Positions 9,286-19,184 of a stretch of 64,000 bases of DNA are shown piece after piece. How positions within the stretch are numbered: the first letter of the stretch is position 1; every line of letters begins with the position of its first letter. A model generated the notes under the pieces. That model made no database searches. It had not been told where the DNA came from and was given only the letters and a program-made list of their open reading frames with translations. The stretch is from Spiroplasma phoeniceum (GTDB lineage: Bacteria > Bacillota_I > Bacilli_A > Mycoplasmatales > Mycoplasmataceae): positions 186,001 to 250,000 of the forward strand of contig CP110830.1 in assembly GCA_026239495.1 (NCBI GenBank), given 5' to 3'. The position numbers and the translations under genes are program-made.

Positions 9286-10866
9286 TTATAAATCAAAAAT
9301 TGTTCGTAAATAATCCTTATAAAAATTTTGTAAAACTGTAAACATACTATTTAATAATTTTTCAAATTGATTTTTATTAGTATTTTTTTCATCAATTAAA
9401 ACATCTCTAAAATTAATTAATTTTAAACCAAAAAAATTAATTAAAACAGTATCATATTGTAAATTATCAATATAACCACTTTCAATAAAATTACTACGAT
9501 TTTGAAACACAGGTACCAAAGCATATGCAAAAAGAGCTTTTAAAAATTTATTAATATCAATTTGACCTTTCATCTGTTCATAATATTTAATATTTCCATT
9601 TTCTAAATATAAATTAGTATTTCCATCAAAATTAAATATGTTATCCTTATCTTTCATAAAAGTAAACAAAAAACCTAATTTAGTTTCTTTAACAAAATTA
9701 GTCATACCATCACTCGCTGTCTTAGTGTGTGTTAATTATAAACCGCCAGCAATAATGTTATTATTTTTATCAATTGTTAAAATCATCCGATAAATTGATT
9801 TTTTAATAAAATACATAGCAGTATATCTTTCACTTTCATCAACAATTTCAAAATCAAAGATTATACGTTGTGTGCCAACAATAGAACTCTCATAATCGGG
9901 GTTACCCCCTTGTTGAACTCTAATATTTTTTTGAATAATAACATCTAAATAATTATTTAAAAAATCCTTAACTTTTTGTTTATAAATATCTATTTCAAAT
10001 TTAACATTACTGTTGCTATCAATTTCGGGTAAATTAGGTTCACCAACGCCATCCCAACGATAAACTGTTTTAAAATAAGTTCCATCGTCTTCTTTTCAAA
10101 CACTAATATTTCTTATTTCTGGAACTCTTATAAGCAAGTCATATCCACTACCAAATTTGGTTTTTTGTAATCTTGTATCACCAGTTATTAAAATAATTTC
10201 TTTACTATTATTAAATTTATTAATATTTCAATTACTATTTTTGCTATCACGTCACACCACAAAATAATATTTATTATCAATTTTATTAAATGGTTTCTCT
10301 TGTGAACATTGTTGTTTTCAATTACCAAAATTAAAATTTAATTTAACTTCCTGTAAATCATTGATATTTGTTTTTAATTTATTTAATATTTGAGTTAAAT
10401 TATATTTATTTGTAAAAGAGTAAATAAAATTAATTAATTCTTTTAAAAATTGTTTTCTATCAACATCATAAAACTTATCAATACTATATTGTTTAGCATA
10501 ATTATCTCAATTTTTATATAAATCCATAAATTTATCACTAGGTTTATCATAATAAACACCAGTCGAATAACTATCCTTTAAAAAATCTAAGTATCATTTA
10601 TCATTATAAGTTAATGATTTTGATTTTTTTAAAGTAGGATTAATAAAATAATTGGTGTTACTTCAATTTTCAAAAAAAGTGCTGCGTAAAAACATCGTAT
10701 TAATAAAATCAGTTTCATTAATATCAGTTTCTACACTTCGCTTTGTTCTTGCTTTTTCTTCTGTTTGTTGTGATTGATGGTTTTGTTGTAATGTCATCGC
10801 CCCTAACGAGAAAAAAGAAATCAACAAAATTAGTATAAACGAAAATAATACTAAAAACTTACGCAT
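9286..10866 (-). pseudogene. Plectrovirus P1-like adsorption/minor virion protein, one TAA
   Basis: Codes for 526 residues in one frame (10866 to 9286) apart from TAA at 9736-9738. An N-terminal signal segment (FLVLFSFILILLISFFSLGAM) is followed by a polar domain. At about residues 200-225 is the module KIDNKYYFVVWRDSKN..W, which also occurs in the tail protein at 43.2 kb and the lipoprotein at 44.4 kb. A hydrophobic stretch lies near the C-terminus. In SpV1-like phages the large secreted protein is the candidate host-attachment protein, equivalent to pIII; this is inferred. A 376-residue truncated product is possible. Confidence 0.65.
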
Positions 10867-11167
10867 TATTTTTTACCAACTTATTTTTACGATGTTCTTT
10901 TATTAATTTGATAATTTCATTAAATAAATAACCATAAAAATAATGAATTATTAAGATATATCACAATATATCAAATCATAAACCATAAATTATATAACCA
11001 TTTATACCAGCATATTTTTCTTTTAATTCTTCAATCGTTGAAACTGTATTTAATATATATACAAGCGTTAACGAAAAACTTATAATAAGATATAAAATTA
11101 AATCAACCCAAGAAATAAATAAACCATTTTGTTTCTTTTCTTTTTTATTTTCTACATTACTTTTCAT
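10859..11167 (-). CDS. Plectrovirus membrane protein
   Basis: 102 residues. Charged N-terminus (KSNVENKKEKKQNG), two hydrophobic segments (WVDLILYLIISFSLTLVYIL and GLWFDILWYILIIHYFYGYL), basic C-terminus. It overlaps the P1-like start by 8 bp, so the two are coupled. Probably an assembly or minor coat protein. Confidence 0.7.
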
Positions 11168-11178
11168 AAATTCAACTC

Positions 11179-11415
11179 CTAACTATATAATGTTTTTGAA
11201 ATAATAAAACCAATAATATATAAACTTAATATTGTTAACATTAACGGGTGACTAAATAAAATCGCCATTTTACCAAAAATAGATAATAATCAAGTATCAG
11301 AATTATATAAATCCATAATAATATTTTTTGCTGATGTCAACTGATTAATAATAACTGTAATAAAACCAGTTCCAAATATAGCGATTGCCGCTACCAATAA
11401 AACTAACTTAATCAT
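11179..11415 (-). CDS. Plectrovirus two-span membrane protein
   Basis: 78 residues with Shine-Dalgarno aaggagttg. Two transmembrane helices: [20 protein letters not shown] and [15 protein letters not shown]. It has the size and topology of small filamentous-phage virion proteins. No stop or shift. Confidence 0.7.
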
Positions 11416-11433
11416 ATAAAATCAACTCCTTAC

Positions 11434-11868
11434 TTATTTTTTTATTCTTTTAGTGCTATGAATTCTTTTAAATCCTTGTTCTCTTGTTTTTGCTTGTCTT
11501 ACTAAACTTGATAACTGTTGTTTATTGCGACTAACTTTAAATTGTTTTCGTTCTTTAATGTGTTTTTGTAAACCTTGTTTAGTATTAGAAACGCCCCGAA
11601 CAGTAGCACCATATAGTTTAGAACTATTAATAACGCCACTTTTAACTGTTGAACCTAAATCGTTATAATTAGTTGATGTTCCGTGAATAGCATAAATTGA
11701 TAACTTAATAACCATAAAAAAGATTGAAAAATAAGCAATCGTTATATTTGTCATTGGTAATTTTGTATTTCAAATCACATCAAAAACAAATAAAAAAGTA
11801 TCAAAAATAAAACTAAAAATCTTATTTCAATTATCGTTATTAATGCTTTCACTTAATAAATTACTCAT
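11434..11868 (-). CDS. Plectrovirus membrane protein with basic C-terminal tail
   Basis: 144 residues; ATG 11868 overlaps the end of the upstream ATPase frame. Two hydrophobic segments (FSFIFDTFLFVFDVIW and ITIAYFSIFFMVIKLSIYAI) are followed by a strongly basic, Gln-rich tail (RNKQQLSSLVRQAKTREQGF), which may contact ssDNA. Intact. Confidence 0.68.
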
Positions 11869-12875
11869 TTTTTATTTTTCCTTTCCCTTTTTTTTGCTTT
11901 TAAATTTTCTTTCAAAATATCAATATCAAACAATTCTAAGCGTTATTTATTGTTTAATTTTGATATATCTTTTCAAAAGTATTCTTTTTTATTAATAACT
12001 TCATCATTTTTTAAATCACAAACAAAACTTAATCAATAACTATCATATTTATTGGCAAATTCAAGCGGAATAATTATCTTAAAAAACCGAATTCCTAAAC
12101 CAACATCTGATTTATGTTTTGCTCTTTTACCTTATGCTGTTCGTTCTACTGATTTTGTTTTTCAAATTTAATAATCCGTAATATCTTGGAAAATACCAAT
12201 TTGCATAACAAAACTACGATTAAAAATATTACCTAATTTTGACTTAATAGGTTTTTTTAATGAAATCGGAATAATAATACCACTTGCTAAATGACGAATA
12301 TTATTTCACATCATACCCTCACGCTATACGGTAAAAATCGCTCTATTTTTAAAATGTCTTGCTAAAACAATCCACACACTTTTACCACCATGAACTTTTT
12401 TAACTTCGTGGGGACTAGTTCCATCAATATATAAAAAACTCTCATCAAACAAAATTAAACTATCATCAGGTGGTACTAATTTAGTTCTATCAGTAAAATC
12501 TAAGTTATTAAAAGTTAAAAGTTTTATTGCATCGTCTTCAATTGGATAATTACTATAAATTTTCTTCGTTAAAAGTTTCATAACTTGTGATAAAAAAGTT
12601 AAAAGTAATGTTTTACCAGTTCCTAATTTACCAATAATTACTGATAATGGATTATCTCAAATAAAGTAAACTAAACGAAAGACATTTAACTAATAAAAAA
12701 TATTTTTTCAAACTCACCAAACAAAATAAAAACACTGCAAAGCAAACAATAGTCAGAATACTAAACCAGTATAATTTAATGAAATTATTCAAAGTAATAA
12801 ATCAATTAAACTAAACAAAACCATTGAACCACTAATATAACAAAAATTTATTAGAAAAAATACAAACTTTTTCAT
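11853..12875 (-). pseudogene. Zot/pI-like plectrovirus assembly ATPase, four nonsense codons
   Basis: The frame from ATG 12875 to 11853 is 341 codons long, without frameshift, but carries TAG at 12690-12692 and 12324-12326 and TAA at 12132-12134 and 11943-11945. N-terminal membrane segments are followed by Walker A GKLGTGKTLLL (about residue 82) and Walker B-like SLILFDESFLY. This order is that of Zot/pI family ATPases that drive filamentous-phage extrusion. It overlaps the next gene by 16 bp. As it stands it cannot make a whole protein, so this prophage is probably defective for assembly. Confidence 0.75.
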
Positions 12876-12908
12876 TTTACCTCCAATAGTTATTTACAAT
12901 TAAACTAG

Positions 12909-13216
12909 TATTATTATGGTTTTCTCTCCCCACAAATCAAAAAAGAGAATGATAAAAATTAAGAAAATTTTAAAAATAATTTCAATATTATTGCCTATTA
13001 TTGGAATTATAAACTTTTTAATTAATCCTATCGGAAAATTAATTACTACAATTAATTTTGTAGAATGAATATTTAAAAATATTAGTCAAATAAATGCAAA
13101 AGAAATATTTTTTACAACATTATTTATATTAATAATTCCTGCATTCATAATGAAAATATATATTATATTCAAAAAAAGATTTTAAAATTTTGCGGGGAGA
13201 GAAAACCATAATAATA
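12909..13216 (+). mobile_element. 23-bp inverted-repeat cassette with one gene inside plectrovirus
   Basis: Perfect 23-bp inverted repeats, centred on ttatggttttctctcccc, at 12909-12931 and 13194-13216. They enclose one small gene transcribed opposite to all the viral genes. The G/C run is striking in this AT-rich DNA. No transposase is inside; it could be a non-autonomous mobile cassette or a moron with its own terminators. Confidence 0.6.
12949..13185 (+). CDS. Small membrane protein in inverted-repeat cassette
   Basis: 78 residues, no recognised family. Basic N-terminus (MIKIKKILK), first hydrophobic helix (IISILLPIIGIINFLI), central polar part with a UGA-encoded Trp, second helix (TTLFILIIPAFIMKIYIIF), basic end. 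Only weak Shine-Dalgarno (aagaga). It is the only plus-strand gene in this viral copy. Its job might be superinfection immunity, but that is a guess. Confidence 0.6.
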
Positions 13217-13227
13217 ACAAAATTTAA

Positions 13228-13431
13228 TTATTTAAAATAACTAACTATTTTAAAAACCATTCACAATAAAAACCACGTTAAAAACAAAATTACAATTCAA
13301 ACACCAACCATTAGAGTTAAATATTCATTTTGAGTTAAATTTCAAGTTGTAATAGTTTCAACATTCGTTTTATCTATAAATAAAAAAACATGAATAAAAA
13401 ACTCTTTTAATTTTTCTCAATCATTTTGCAT
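13228..13431 (-). CDS. Plectrovirus small membrane protein
   Basis: 67 residues, almost identical to the plus-strand copy at 5117-5320. C-terminal transmembrane helix LMVGVWIVILFLTWFLLWMV. Intact. It starts just beyond the stop of the preceding small ORF. Confidence 0.72.
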
Positions 13432-13433
13432 CT

Positions 13434-13583
13434 TTAAAAACTCCACATTTTTTGAATAAGTTTAAAAAACATTCCAAAAAATAAAACGATAAATAATACA
13501 AAGGATGTTACATATAAAAATTCAGGGGCATTTGAACCAATAATATAAGTAATAAATTGAACTCAATAATTATATAAACTAAT
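13434..13583 (-). CDS. Plectrovirus small single-span membrane protein, start codon changed
   Basis: 49 residues matching 4965-5114, but the ATG has become ATT (13581-13583). ATT can initiate weakly; otherwise the gene is silenced. Hydrophobic helix EFLYVTSFVLFIILFFGMFF is kept. Confidence 0.55.
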
Positions 13584-13607
13584 TATAAAAACCTCTATAA
13601 AAAATAT

Positions 13608-13950
13608 TTACCATATTCATTGATATTCAATTTCATAATTAAAATCTTTTATATTAATTTGAATAGGTTTTTTATAACATTGTTCATCATAAATTGATAA
13701 AACATAATTTGATTCTTTTTTAAAACTTTTATATCATTTTTTACATAAGAATTTAATTTTATTTTTGCAAGAAAAAGATATATAAAAAAAACTTAGATTT
13801 TATAAAATTACTAGAACAACCAACTATTTTTAAATAATTTTTAATTGGATGATGAAAAATATAACCATTGTCACATAATTTATAACCTTTATTTTTTTCG
13901 TAATTTATTCTATTTTCTTTATATAATTCTTCTATTAATTTAACTTCCAT
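13608..13950 (-). pseudogene. Plectrovirus cysteine-containing ORF, frame-shifted
   Basis: Homologue of 4599-4940. A 1-nt change in a T/A run near 13780-13795 (KSK followed by FFLYIFF) shifts the frame after about 55 codons, and the Cys-rich end is out of frame. Confidence 0.7.
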
Positions 13951-13951
13951 T

Positions 13952-14386
13952 TTATAATTCCTCCAAATCACGAATTAATTGTTCTACTTTTTTGTCATTT
14001 CAATTTATTAAATTATTGTTGTTATTTGTTTTTACTTTTTGAGGTTCACCAGGGAATAATACTTTTTTCATTTGTATAAAATAATTTTGTTTATATTGAT
14101 TATACAAATTAATTATTTGTGTTCCAGTTAAATATTTCCAAACATGTCGTTTTAAATTTTCATCATATTTCACAATAGAATAAGAATTATCATAAATCAA
14201 ACCAATAGCTACTTGTTCAGAATGTTTTTCACTAGGATAAATAAATTTATTACTCAATCAAAAACCAATATGGCGATTATGATTAGGTAAATTTATAAAA
14301 CTTGCTTTATCTGTTTCAAAAGGAATAAGTTCCTTGCTAATAAAATAATTTTCTATATTTTGATTTTTATTAACAAAACCACTCAA
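13952..14386 (-). CDS. Plectrovirus ORF of unknown function
   Basis: 144 residues starting at TTG 14386, chosen because the plus-strand copy has the same TTG behind an aggag site and no ATG fits. Soluble, with motif [20 protein letters not shown] and an Asn-rich stretch near the end. The stop overlaps the next gene by a few bases. It overlaps the upstream zinc-ribbon ORF by 17 bp. Confidence 0.65.
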
Positions 14387-14492
14387 TTTTTTCAACTCCT
14401 TTATAACAATTTAAACAATAAAATTCATCAAATCGTAATCTTTTCATATCATTAAAACAAGTTTCACATTTATATTCAAAATAATTAATCAT
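14370..14492 (-). CDS. Tiny zinc-ribbon protein of plectrovirus
   Basis: 40 residues: [16 protein letters not shown], then [17 protein letters not shown]. Two CxxC pairs about 20 residues apart make a typical zinc ribbon. Shine-Dalgarno aggagat. Absent from the plus-strand viral copy. A decayed relative may lie at 25234 (MINYYEK). Confidence 0.6.
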   Translation of the reverse strand: MINYFEYKCETCFNDMKRLRFDEFYCLNCYKGVEKIEWFC

Positions 14493-14506
14493 TACTTATC
14501 ATCTCC

Positions 14507-14665
14507 TAACTAAATGTTTGTTTAATAAACAATGTTATATTTAATGTTTATATATTGTTTATTTATTGATAAAAACATTGATTATTAACAATGTTATACA
14601 TAATGCTAATATATTGCTTATTTAATGTTTAATAAACAATGTTATTAACAATGTTAAATATATAA
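14507..14665. repeat. AACATTGTT iteron-like region (second viral copy)
   Basis: Counterpart of 2933-3078 in opposite orientation. Several aacaatgtt/aacattgtt and attgtttattt units, some palindromic. It separates the coat gene from the next ORF and has no coding potential. Confidence 0.5.
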
Positions 14666-14802
14666 AATAGTAAAAAATGGCACACTGAAAAATACTATTA
14701 AGTTTTAAAGTAATAGTTATATAAAATAAATTAATAAAAAATAAATAAACTAGTGTGCCTTAATTTTGTTTAAAATAACTTAAAATATAGTGTTATATTC
14801 TA

Positions 14803-15021
14803 TTAAAATCCTTTAACCATATGACGGAAAAAGTTTAATATCTTAATAATAATAAATAATCCAAATGGAATTAAAATAATTCACGCATCACCTAAAAAGG
14901 TCATTAACTGCGGTAAAATACCATATACAGCATCTTTTACTTTACCCATTGCATTACCTAACCCAGTTCAAATAGAATCCATTCCAGTCCCAAAAGTAAC
15001 TGCATCTGCTAAAAAATTCAT
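14803..15021 (-). CDS. Plectrovirus major coat protein-like
   Basis: 72 residues; ATG 15021 overlaps the stop of the upstream ORF (taatg). N-terminus MNFLADAVTFGTGMDSIW differs from the other copy; the rest, including DAWIILIPFGLFIIIKIL, is the same. Intact. Confidence 0.7.
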
Positions 15022-15170
15022 TATTTTCTATCCTCCTTTTTTTCAAGTTCTTTTTTTTCTTTTTTCTTACCTTGAATTTGTCTAACTTTTTGATAAATTT
15101 ATAAACCAATTCACGCAAAAATACCTAACAAAATCAAAATACTAAATATTCATGTTAATCATACTGGCAT
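15021..15170 (-). pseudogene. Plectrovirus small membrane protein with in-frame TAA
   Basis: Same protein as 2410-2547, here with ATG 15170 and the full charged tail (KKEKKELEKKEDRK), but codon 24 is TAA (15099-15101) just after the transmembrane helix. The two copies thus have different lesions. Confidence 0.65.
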
Positions 15171-15259
15171 GATATAGCTCCTTTCAATAAATTAAAAAAT
15201 TGAAATTTGCAAACTCGCTCAGCTCGTTGTCGCTTTGCTCCATTTAAAAAACATTATTG

Positions 15260-15299
15260 AATAAATTATCCGCTAATAAATTACGCGGGATAATTTATT
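15260..15299. other. Plectrovirus intergenic hairpin
   Basis: The same stem-loop as 2281-2320: ataaattatccgc pairs with gcgggataatttat. A GC-rich patch (15210-15240) adjoins it. Confidence 0.45.
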
Positions 15300-15302
15300 A
15301 TT

Positions 15303-15413
15303 TTACTTTTTAATTTCAATATCTTTTGCAATCTTATTGACAGTATTAATAACAATATCTTTACCATGTTTTTTCACTAACGACCGCAAAATAAAATATT
15401 GCTTTGTTTGCAT
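15303..15413 (-). CDS. Plectrovirus small ORF, 36 residues
   Basis: Intact form of the ORF broken at 2009. Starts MQTKQYFILRSLVKKHG; Shine-Dalgarno taggagg. Basic and soluble; function unknown. Confidence 0.62.
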   Translation of the reverse strand: MQTKQYFILRSLVKKHGKDIVINTVNKIAKDIEIKK

Positions 15414-15494
15414 AATTTCAACCTCCTATAATTAACTTAAAATAGTTAACTAAATTAATAGTTAACTTTTTATCGGTTGGCATTTACAATTTAC

Positions 15495-16139
15495 AATAAA
15501 ACTATTATTATTGATGTTACCGAAACCCCAATCCAACGCCCAAAAAAAGACAAAAACAATCTTATTCTGGTAAAAAGAAAAAACACACCATTAAAACACA
15601 AATAATTATCGAACAAGAAACCAAAAAAATTATTGCAACAAGTTTTTCGCTTGGAAAAAACATGATTATACTTTATTTAAAGAATCAAAAATCTCAATTT
15701 TAAAAAATACCAAATTAATAGTTGATAGTGGTTATCAAGGAATTCAAAAAATTCACAATAATGTTCTAATACCTACAAAAAAAACAAAGAAAAAACCTTT
15801 AAATAAAGTACAAAAACAACGTAATATAATAGTTTCAAAAATGAGAATTATTATTGAAAATATTTTTGCTATTCTTAAAAAATTTAAAATTATTACAGAA
15901 AAATATCGTAATCGAAGAAAACGATTTAGTTTAAGATTTAATTTAATTGCTTCAATTTATAATTTGCAGTTAGCATAGAAGATTTATTTAAAATTAAAGA
16001 ATTTAAATAATAAATTCATTTTTTGTTGTTGCAAAATATTAAATTTTTAAATAAAAAACATAATTAATTAAAATTATATTTTTCTATTAGTTTCTTTTTA
16101 CAAATATTTGCAATTTTTTAATAGGTTAAGCAAGAGGTC
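15495..16139 (+). mobile_element. 5'-truncated type 2 IS5-like element
   Basis: Begins inside the transposase (TIIIDVTETPIQRP) and runs to the right end gcaagaggtct. The orfB part is mostly readable but lacks its start and slips near 15660. A non-functional remnant. Confidence 0.75.
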
Positions 16140-16589
16140 TAATTAAACATAAAAAACGAATTAAACATTTTAATAATATTTTATATGAACATAAAAAATA
16201 CCCCTATTTACTTAAACGTAATTTTCATTCTAATCAAATGAATCAAAAATGATCAATTGATATTACAATAATTAAAATATATTCAGAATCATTATATTTA
16301 TTTGCTATTAAAGACTTATTTAGTAATGCAATTGTTGGATACTCACTAACAGTAAGGTCAACAGTAAATTGAGTAATTAATTGTTTAAAACAAAGCTTAA
16401 TTAATCGAAAAATTAAACCTGGTCAACTAATAATTAATTCTGATCAAGGCATTCATTTTACTTCACATGCATATTTTGATTTATTAAGAGATTATGGGGT
16501 AACTATAAGTATGTCTCGACGTGGAAATTGTTTAGATAATTCACCTATTGAAAATTGGTTTTCAATTTTAAAAACAGAAAATAAAAATA

Positions 16590-17657
16590 GACTTCTTGCA
16601 TAACCCATTAAAATAATTTCAAATATTTGTAAAAATGGGTTAATATAAAATTATAATTTTAATTAATTATGTCTTTTATTTAAAAATTTAATATTTTGCC
16701 ACAACGAAAAATTATTTTATTATTCAAATTCGTTAATTTTAAATAAATCTTTTATGATAACTATAATAATTGTAAATTATAAATTGAAGCAATTAAATTA
16801 AATCTTAAACTAAATCGTTTTCTACGATTTCTATATTTTTCTGTAATAATTTTAAATTTTTTAAGAATAGCAAAAATATTTTCAATAATAATTCTTATTT
16901 TTGAAACTAGTCTATTATGTTGTTTTTGTTCTTTATTTAAATGTTTTTTCTTAGTTTTCTTTGTGGGCATTATAACATTATTGTGAATTTTTTGTATTCC
17001 TTGATAACCACTATCAACTATTAATTTGGTATTTTTTAAAATTGCGATTTTTGATTCTTTAAATAAAGCATAATCGTGTTTTTTACCAAGTGAAAAACTT
17101 GTTGCAATAATTTTTTTGGTTTCTTGTTCGATAATTACTTGTGTTTTAATAGTGTGTTTTTTCTTTTTACCAGAATAAGATTGTTTTTGTCTTTTTTTGG
17201 GCGTTGGATTGGGGTCTCGGTAACATCAATAATAATAGTTTTATCATTAAAATAATCATTTATTAGTGCTTTTTTACCAGCAACTTGCTGAAAATCAGGG
17301 TGTTTAATTAAAATATCTTCAATTCACTTGATATTGCGATAACAATTAGCTTCACTAATTCCGAAATTTTTTCCAAGATGAAAATAAGTTCGATATTCTC
17401 GTCAATACGATAAAGTCATCAATAATCGATTTTCTAGTGATAATTTATTAGCTTTGCCACCTTTTTTAAATTTTTCTATTTCAGCTACTTGTAAAATATC
17501 TAACATTTTATTAAAAATATCTTGTTTTATTCCTGTTAATCTTAATCATTCTTTATCATTAATATTTTTAAATTCATCAAATTTCATAATTTAATATCCT
17601 CATAAATTATATTTTATAATAATATTTTAATAATAAAACCAGGTATCGCAAGAAGTC
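16590..17657 (-). mobile_element. IS5-like element, type 1
   Basis: 1068 bp, TA at both sides, inserted in the IS3-family gene just after its catalytic Glu codon. Flanks rejoin in one gene, so this is a simple insertion. Confidence 0.92.
16761..17587 (-). CDS. IS5-family transposase with -1 frameshift
   Basis: Both frames are open and the seven-base slip run is present. No disabling change seen. Confidence 0.82.
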
Positions 17658-17825
17658 TAATATAACAAAATACAAAAATTTTAATGAGCTAAAAAATATG
17701 ATAGATAATTATATTGTTGAGTATAATAATTATAGAAGGGTTTTAAAATTAAAAATTCCTCCAATTCAATTTGAATTAAAAAGCATTTTAAATTAAAAAA
17801 ATAATTCTCAGTTATTTGAAACTGT

Positions 17826-17860
17826 GCAATTAAAATTTTAATTGCTTTTTATTTTTTTTT
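17826..17860 (+). terminator. Rho-independent-type terminator
   Basis: Perfect palindrome gcaattaaaattttaattgc followed by a T-rich run. It follows the end of the IS3-family gene. Confidence 0.6.
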
Positions 17861-17959
17861 GTTATTACGAAAAGGCCCAATATTTCTTTTGTTTTTTAAC
17901 TGTTTTGGGATATAATTAATATGTATTAGTTTTGAAATTTCTTGAAATGGGTGTTGATA

Positions 17960-18493
17960 ATGAATAGTAATGATATTAAAATTTTAAAAATTAAACCAAT
18001 TAAGCAAAGTGCACATAATGATCAAAGCATTGAACAGCAAGAGTTTACTTTAAATAATTATGCAACTTTTTTTCTACAAGAAAATAGTCATTTTTTTAAA
18101 AATAATTATTTTTTTACTAAAACCCAAAATGTTAATCAAAATAGTGCTTTAAATTCATTTGTACAACCACGAAAAATGATTTTAAATTTAGATAATACAA
18201 ATGCATTAAAAATTTTACATCATCAAACTGAAAAGTTACAACAAGAAAAAACAAGTTTTCATCACCGATTAAATAAAATTAAATCAACTTTTGATGAAAA
18301 AATTAAATTGGATAATGAAGAACATTTATGTGGGCCACCTAATATTACAAAAAACATTGATTTATTAAATTTTAATAAGAAAAATAATGATACTCAATTT
18401 AACAATGAACCTGTTGAGGTTAAAATTGATCATACAGAAGTTAAAGCACAAGCTCGTGCTGTTGCTCAAAAAATAATGCAAAAAGATGAATAA
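17960..18493 (+). CDS. Hypothetical protein, Gln/Asn/Lys-rich
   Basis: 177 residues from ATG 17960. A possible -10 (tataat, about 17912) lies upstream. No family recognised. Polar; central coiled-coil-like segment (HHQTEKLQQEKTSFHHRLNK) and a C-terminal KAQARAVAQKIM helix. The following 700 bp hold what look like decayed continuations, so the gene may be an N-terminal part of a longer ancestral protein. Confidence 0.5.
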   Translation: MNSNDIKILKIKPIKQSAHNDQSIEQQEFTLNNYATFFLQENSHFFKNNYFFTKTQNVNQNSALNSFVQPRKMILNLDNTNALKILHHQTEKLQQEKTSFHHRLNKIKSTFDEKIKLDNEEHLCGPPNITKNIDLLNFNKKNNDTQFNNEPVEVKIDHTEVKAQARAVAQKIMQKDE

Positions 18494-18599
18494 AAATTAA
18501 ATAAGTCATTAACTAATATTTATAATATAATAAACAAAATATAAAATCAAAGTCATTTCTAAAAAATCATTTTCCTAAACTTTCTTTACCAAAATCATC

Positions 18600-19184
18600 A
18601 CAACAAAAAGATGTTTTTTTACTAAAAGTTATAATAAAATACCAGGTCAAAAAATAAATGTTTCACAAAAAATAACACATAATATGCCTCCAATCCAAGC
18701 AAAAAAATATTGAAGAAGAAGCTTATAATAAAAAATTTGATAATAAACAAAATGAAAATAAAAAACAGGAAAAGGAGTAGATTTAATTGTTCGTCCTGAC
18801 AAGGTAAATCAATTTTATGATGAAATTGATAGGATGAAATGGGATATAACAAAACGACCAAATTTAGGAGTGGAACAAACAACCAATAAATATTATCATC
18901 AAGAAGAAAAGAATTTGGAAACAAAAAAAGTTTCACAAGTTTTATCAGAAAAAGTAAAACTTCAAGATGAAACTTGTCGAGCAATTGAACTTGAAGAAGC
19001 AGAAGTAACTTATCAAATAGATAATTTTTATGCTAAGTTATTTAATTCTAATGTTAAAGAAGGTTCGATCAAACAAGGCAGTAAACTTAAAATAAAAATA
19101 TTATTTTTAATATTTATTTTAAAAATTATAAAATTAAACACAACAAAAAATAAATTTTATTATCTTATAAAAACACTAATTTAA
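18600..19184 (+). pseudogene. Decayed Spiroplasma hypothetical protein
   Basis: Pieces of protein-like sequence in shifting frames. The clearest, from about 18775, reads VRPDKVNQFYDEIDRMKWD and continues to 19184 with Glu/Lys-rich helices, ending in a hydrophobic Ile/Phe stretch. Frameshifts around 18765 and earlier stops remove any full frame. Possibly the remains of the same gene as 17960-18493. Confidence 0.45.

Larger units (their letters stand above)
16141..17796 (+). pseudogene. IS3-family transposase OrfB, interrupted by IS
   Basis: An rve-type integrase core. WSIDITII gives the first Asp, NSDQGIHF the second, DNSPIENWFSILKTE the Glu. The type 1 IS at 16590-17657 splits the gene; the C-terminus (IVEYNNYRRVLKLKIPPIQF) continues at 17658-17796. 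The N-terminus is missing upstream. Confidence 0.82.

Noticed and set aside
9736..9738. Normal stop separating a 376-residue and a 139-residue gene in the plectrovirus
   Set aside because: The downstream part is in the same frame, has no ribosome site, and joining gives one protein of the size expected for a P1-like protein; treated as a nonsense mutation.
11853..12875. TAA/TAG recoding as sense codons
   Set aside because: Many intact genes in the window end in TAA or TAG at sensible places, and copies of the same genes have CAA or GAA where TAA is found; mutation is simpler.
14507..14665. CRISPR array
   Set aside because: Repeats are short, irregular, occur in both orientations and have no regular spacers; no cas genes nearby.
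18622..18984. Hydrophobic 120-residue minus-strand ORF
   Set aside because: It is antisense to a Lys/Glu-rich decayed plus-strand gene, which gives Leu/Phe-rich complements; no ribosome site.
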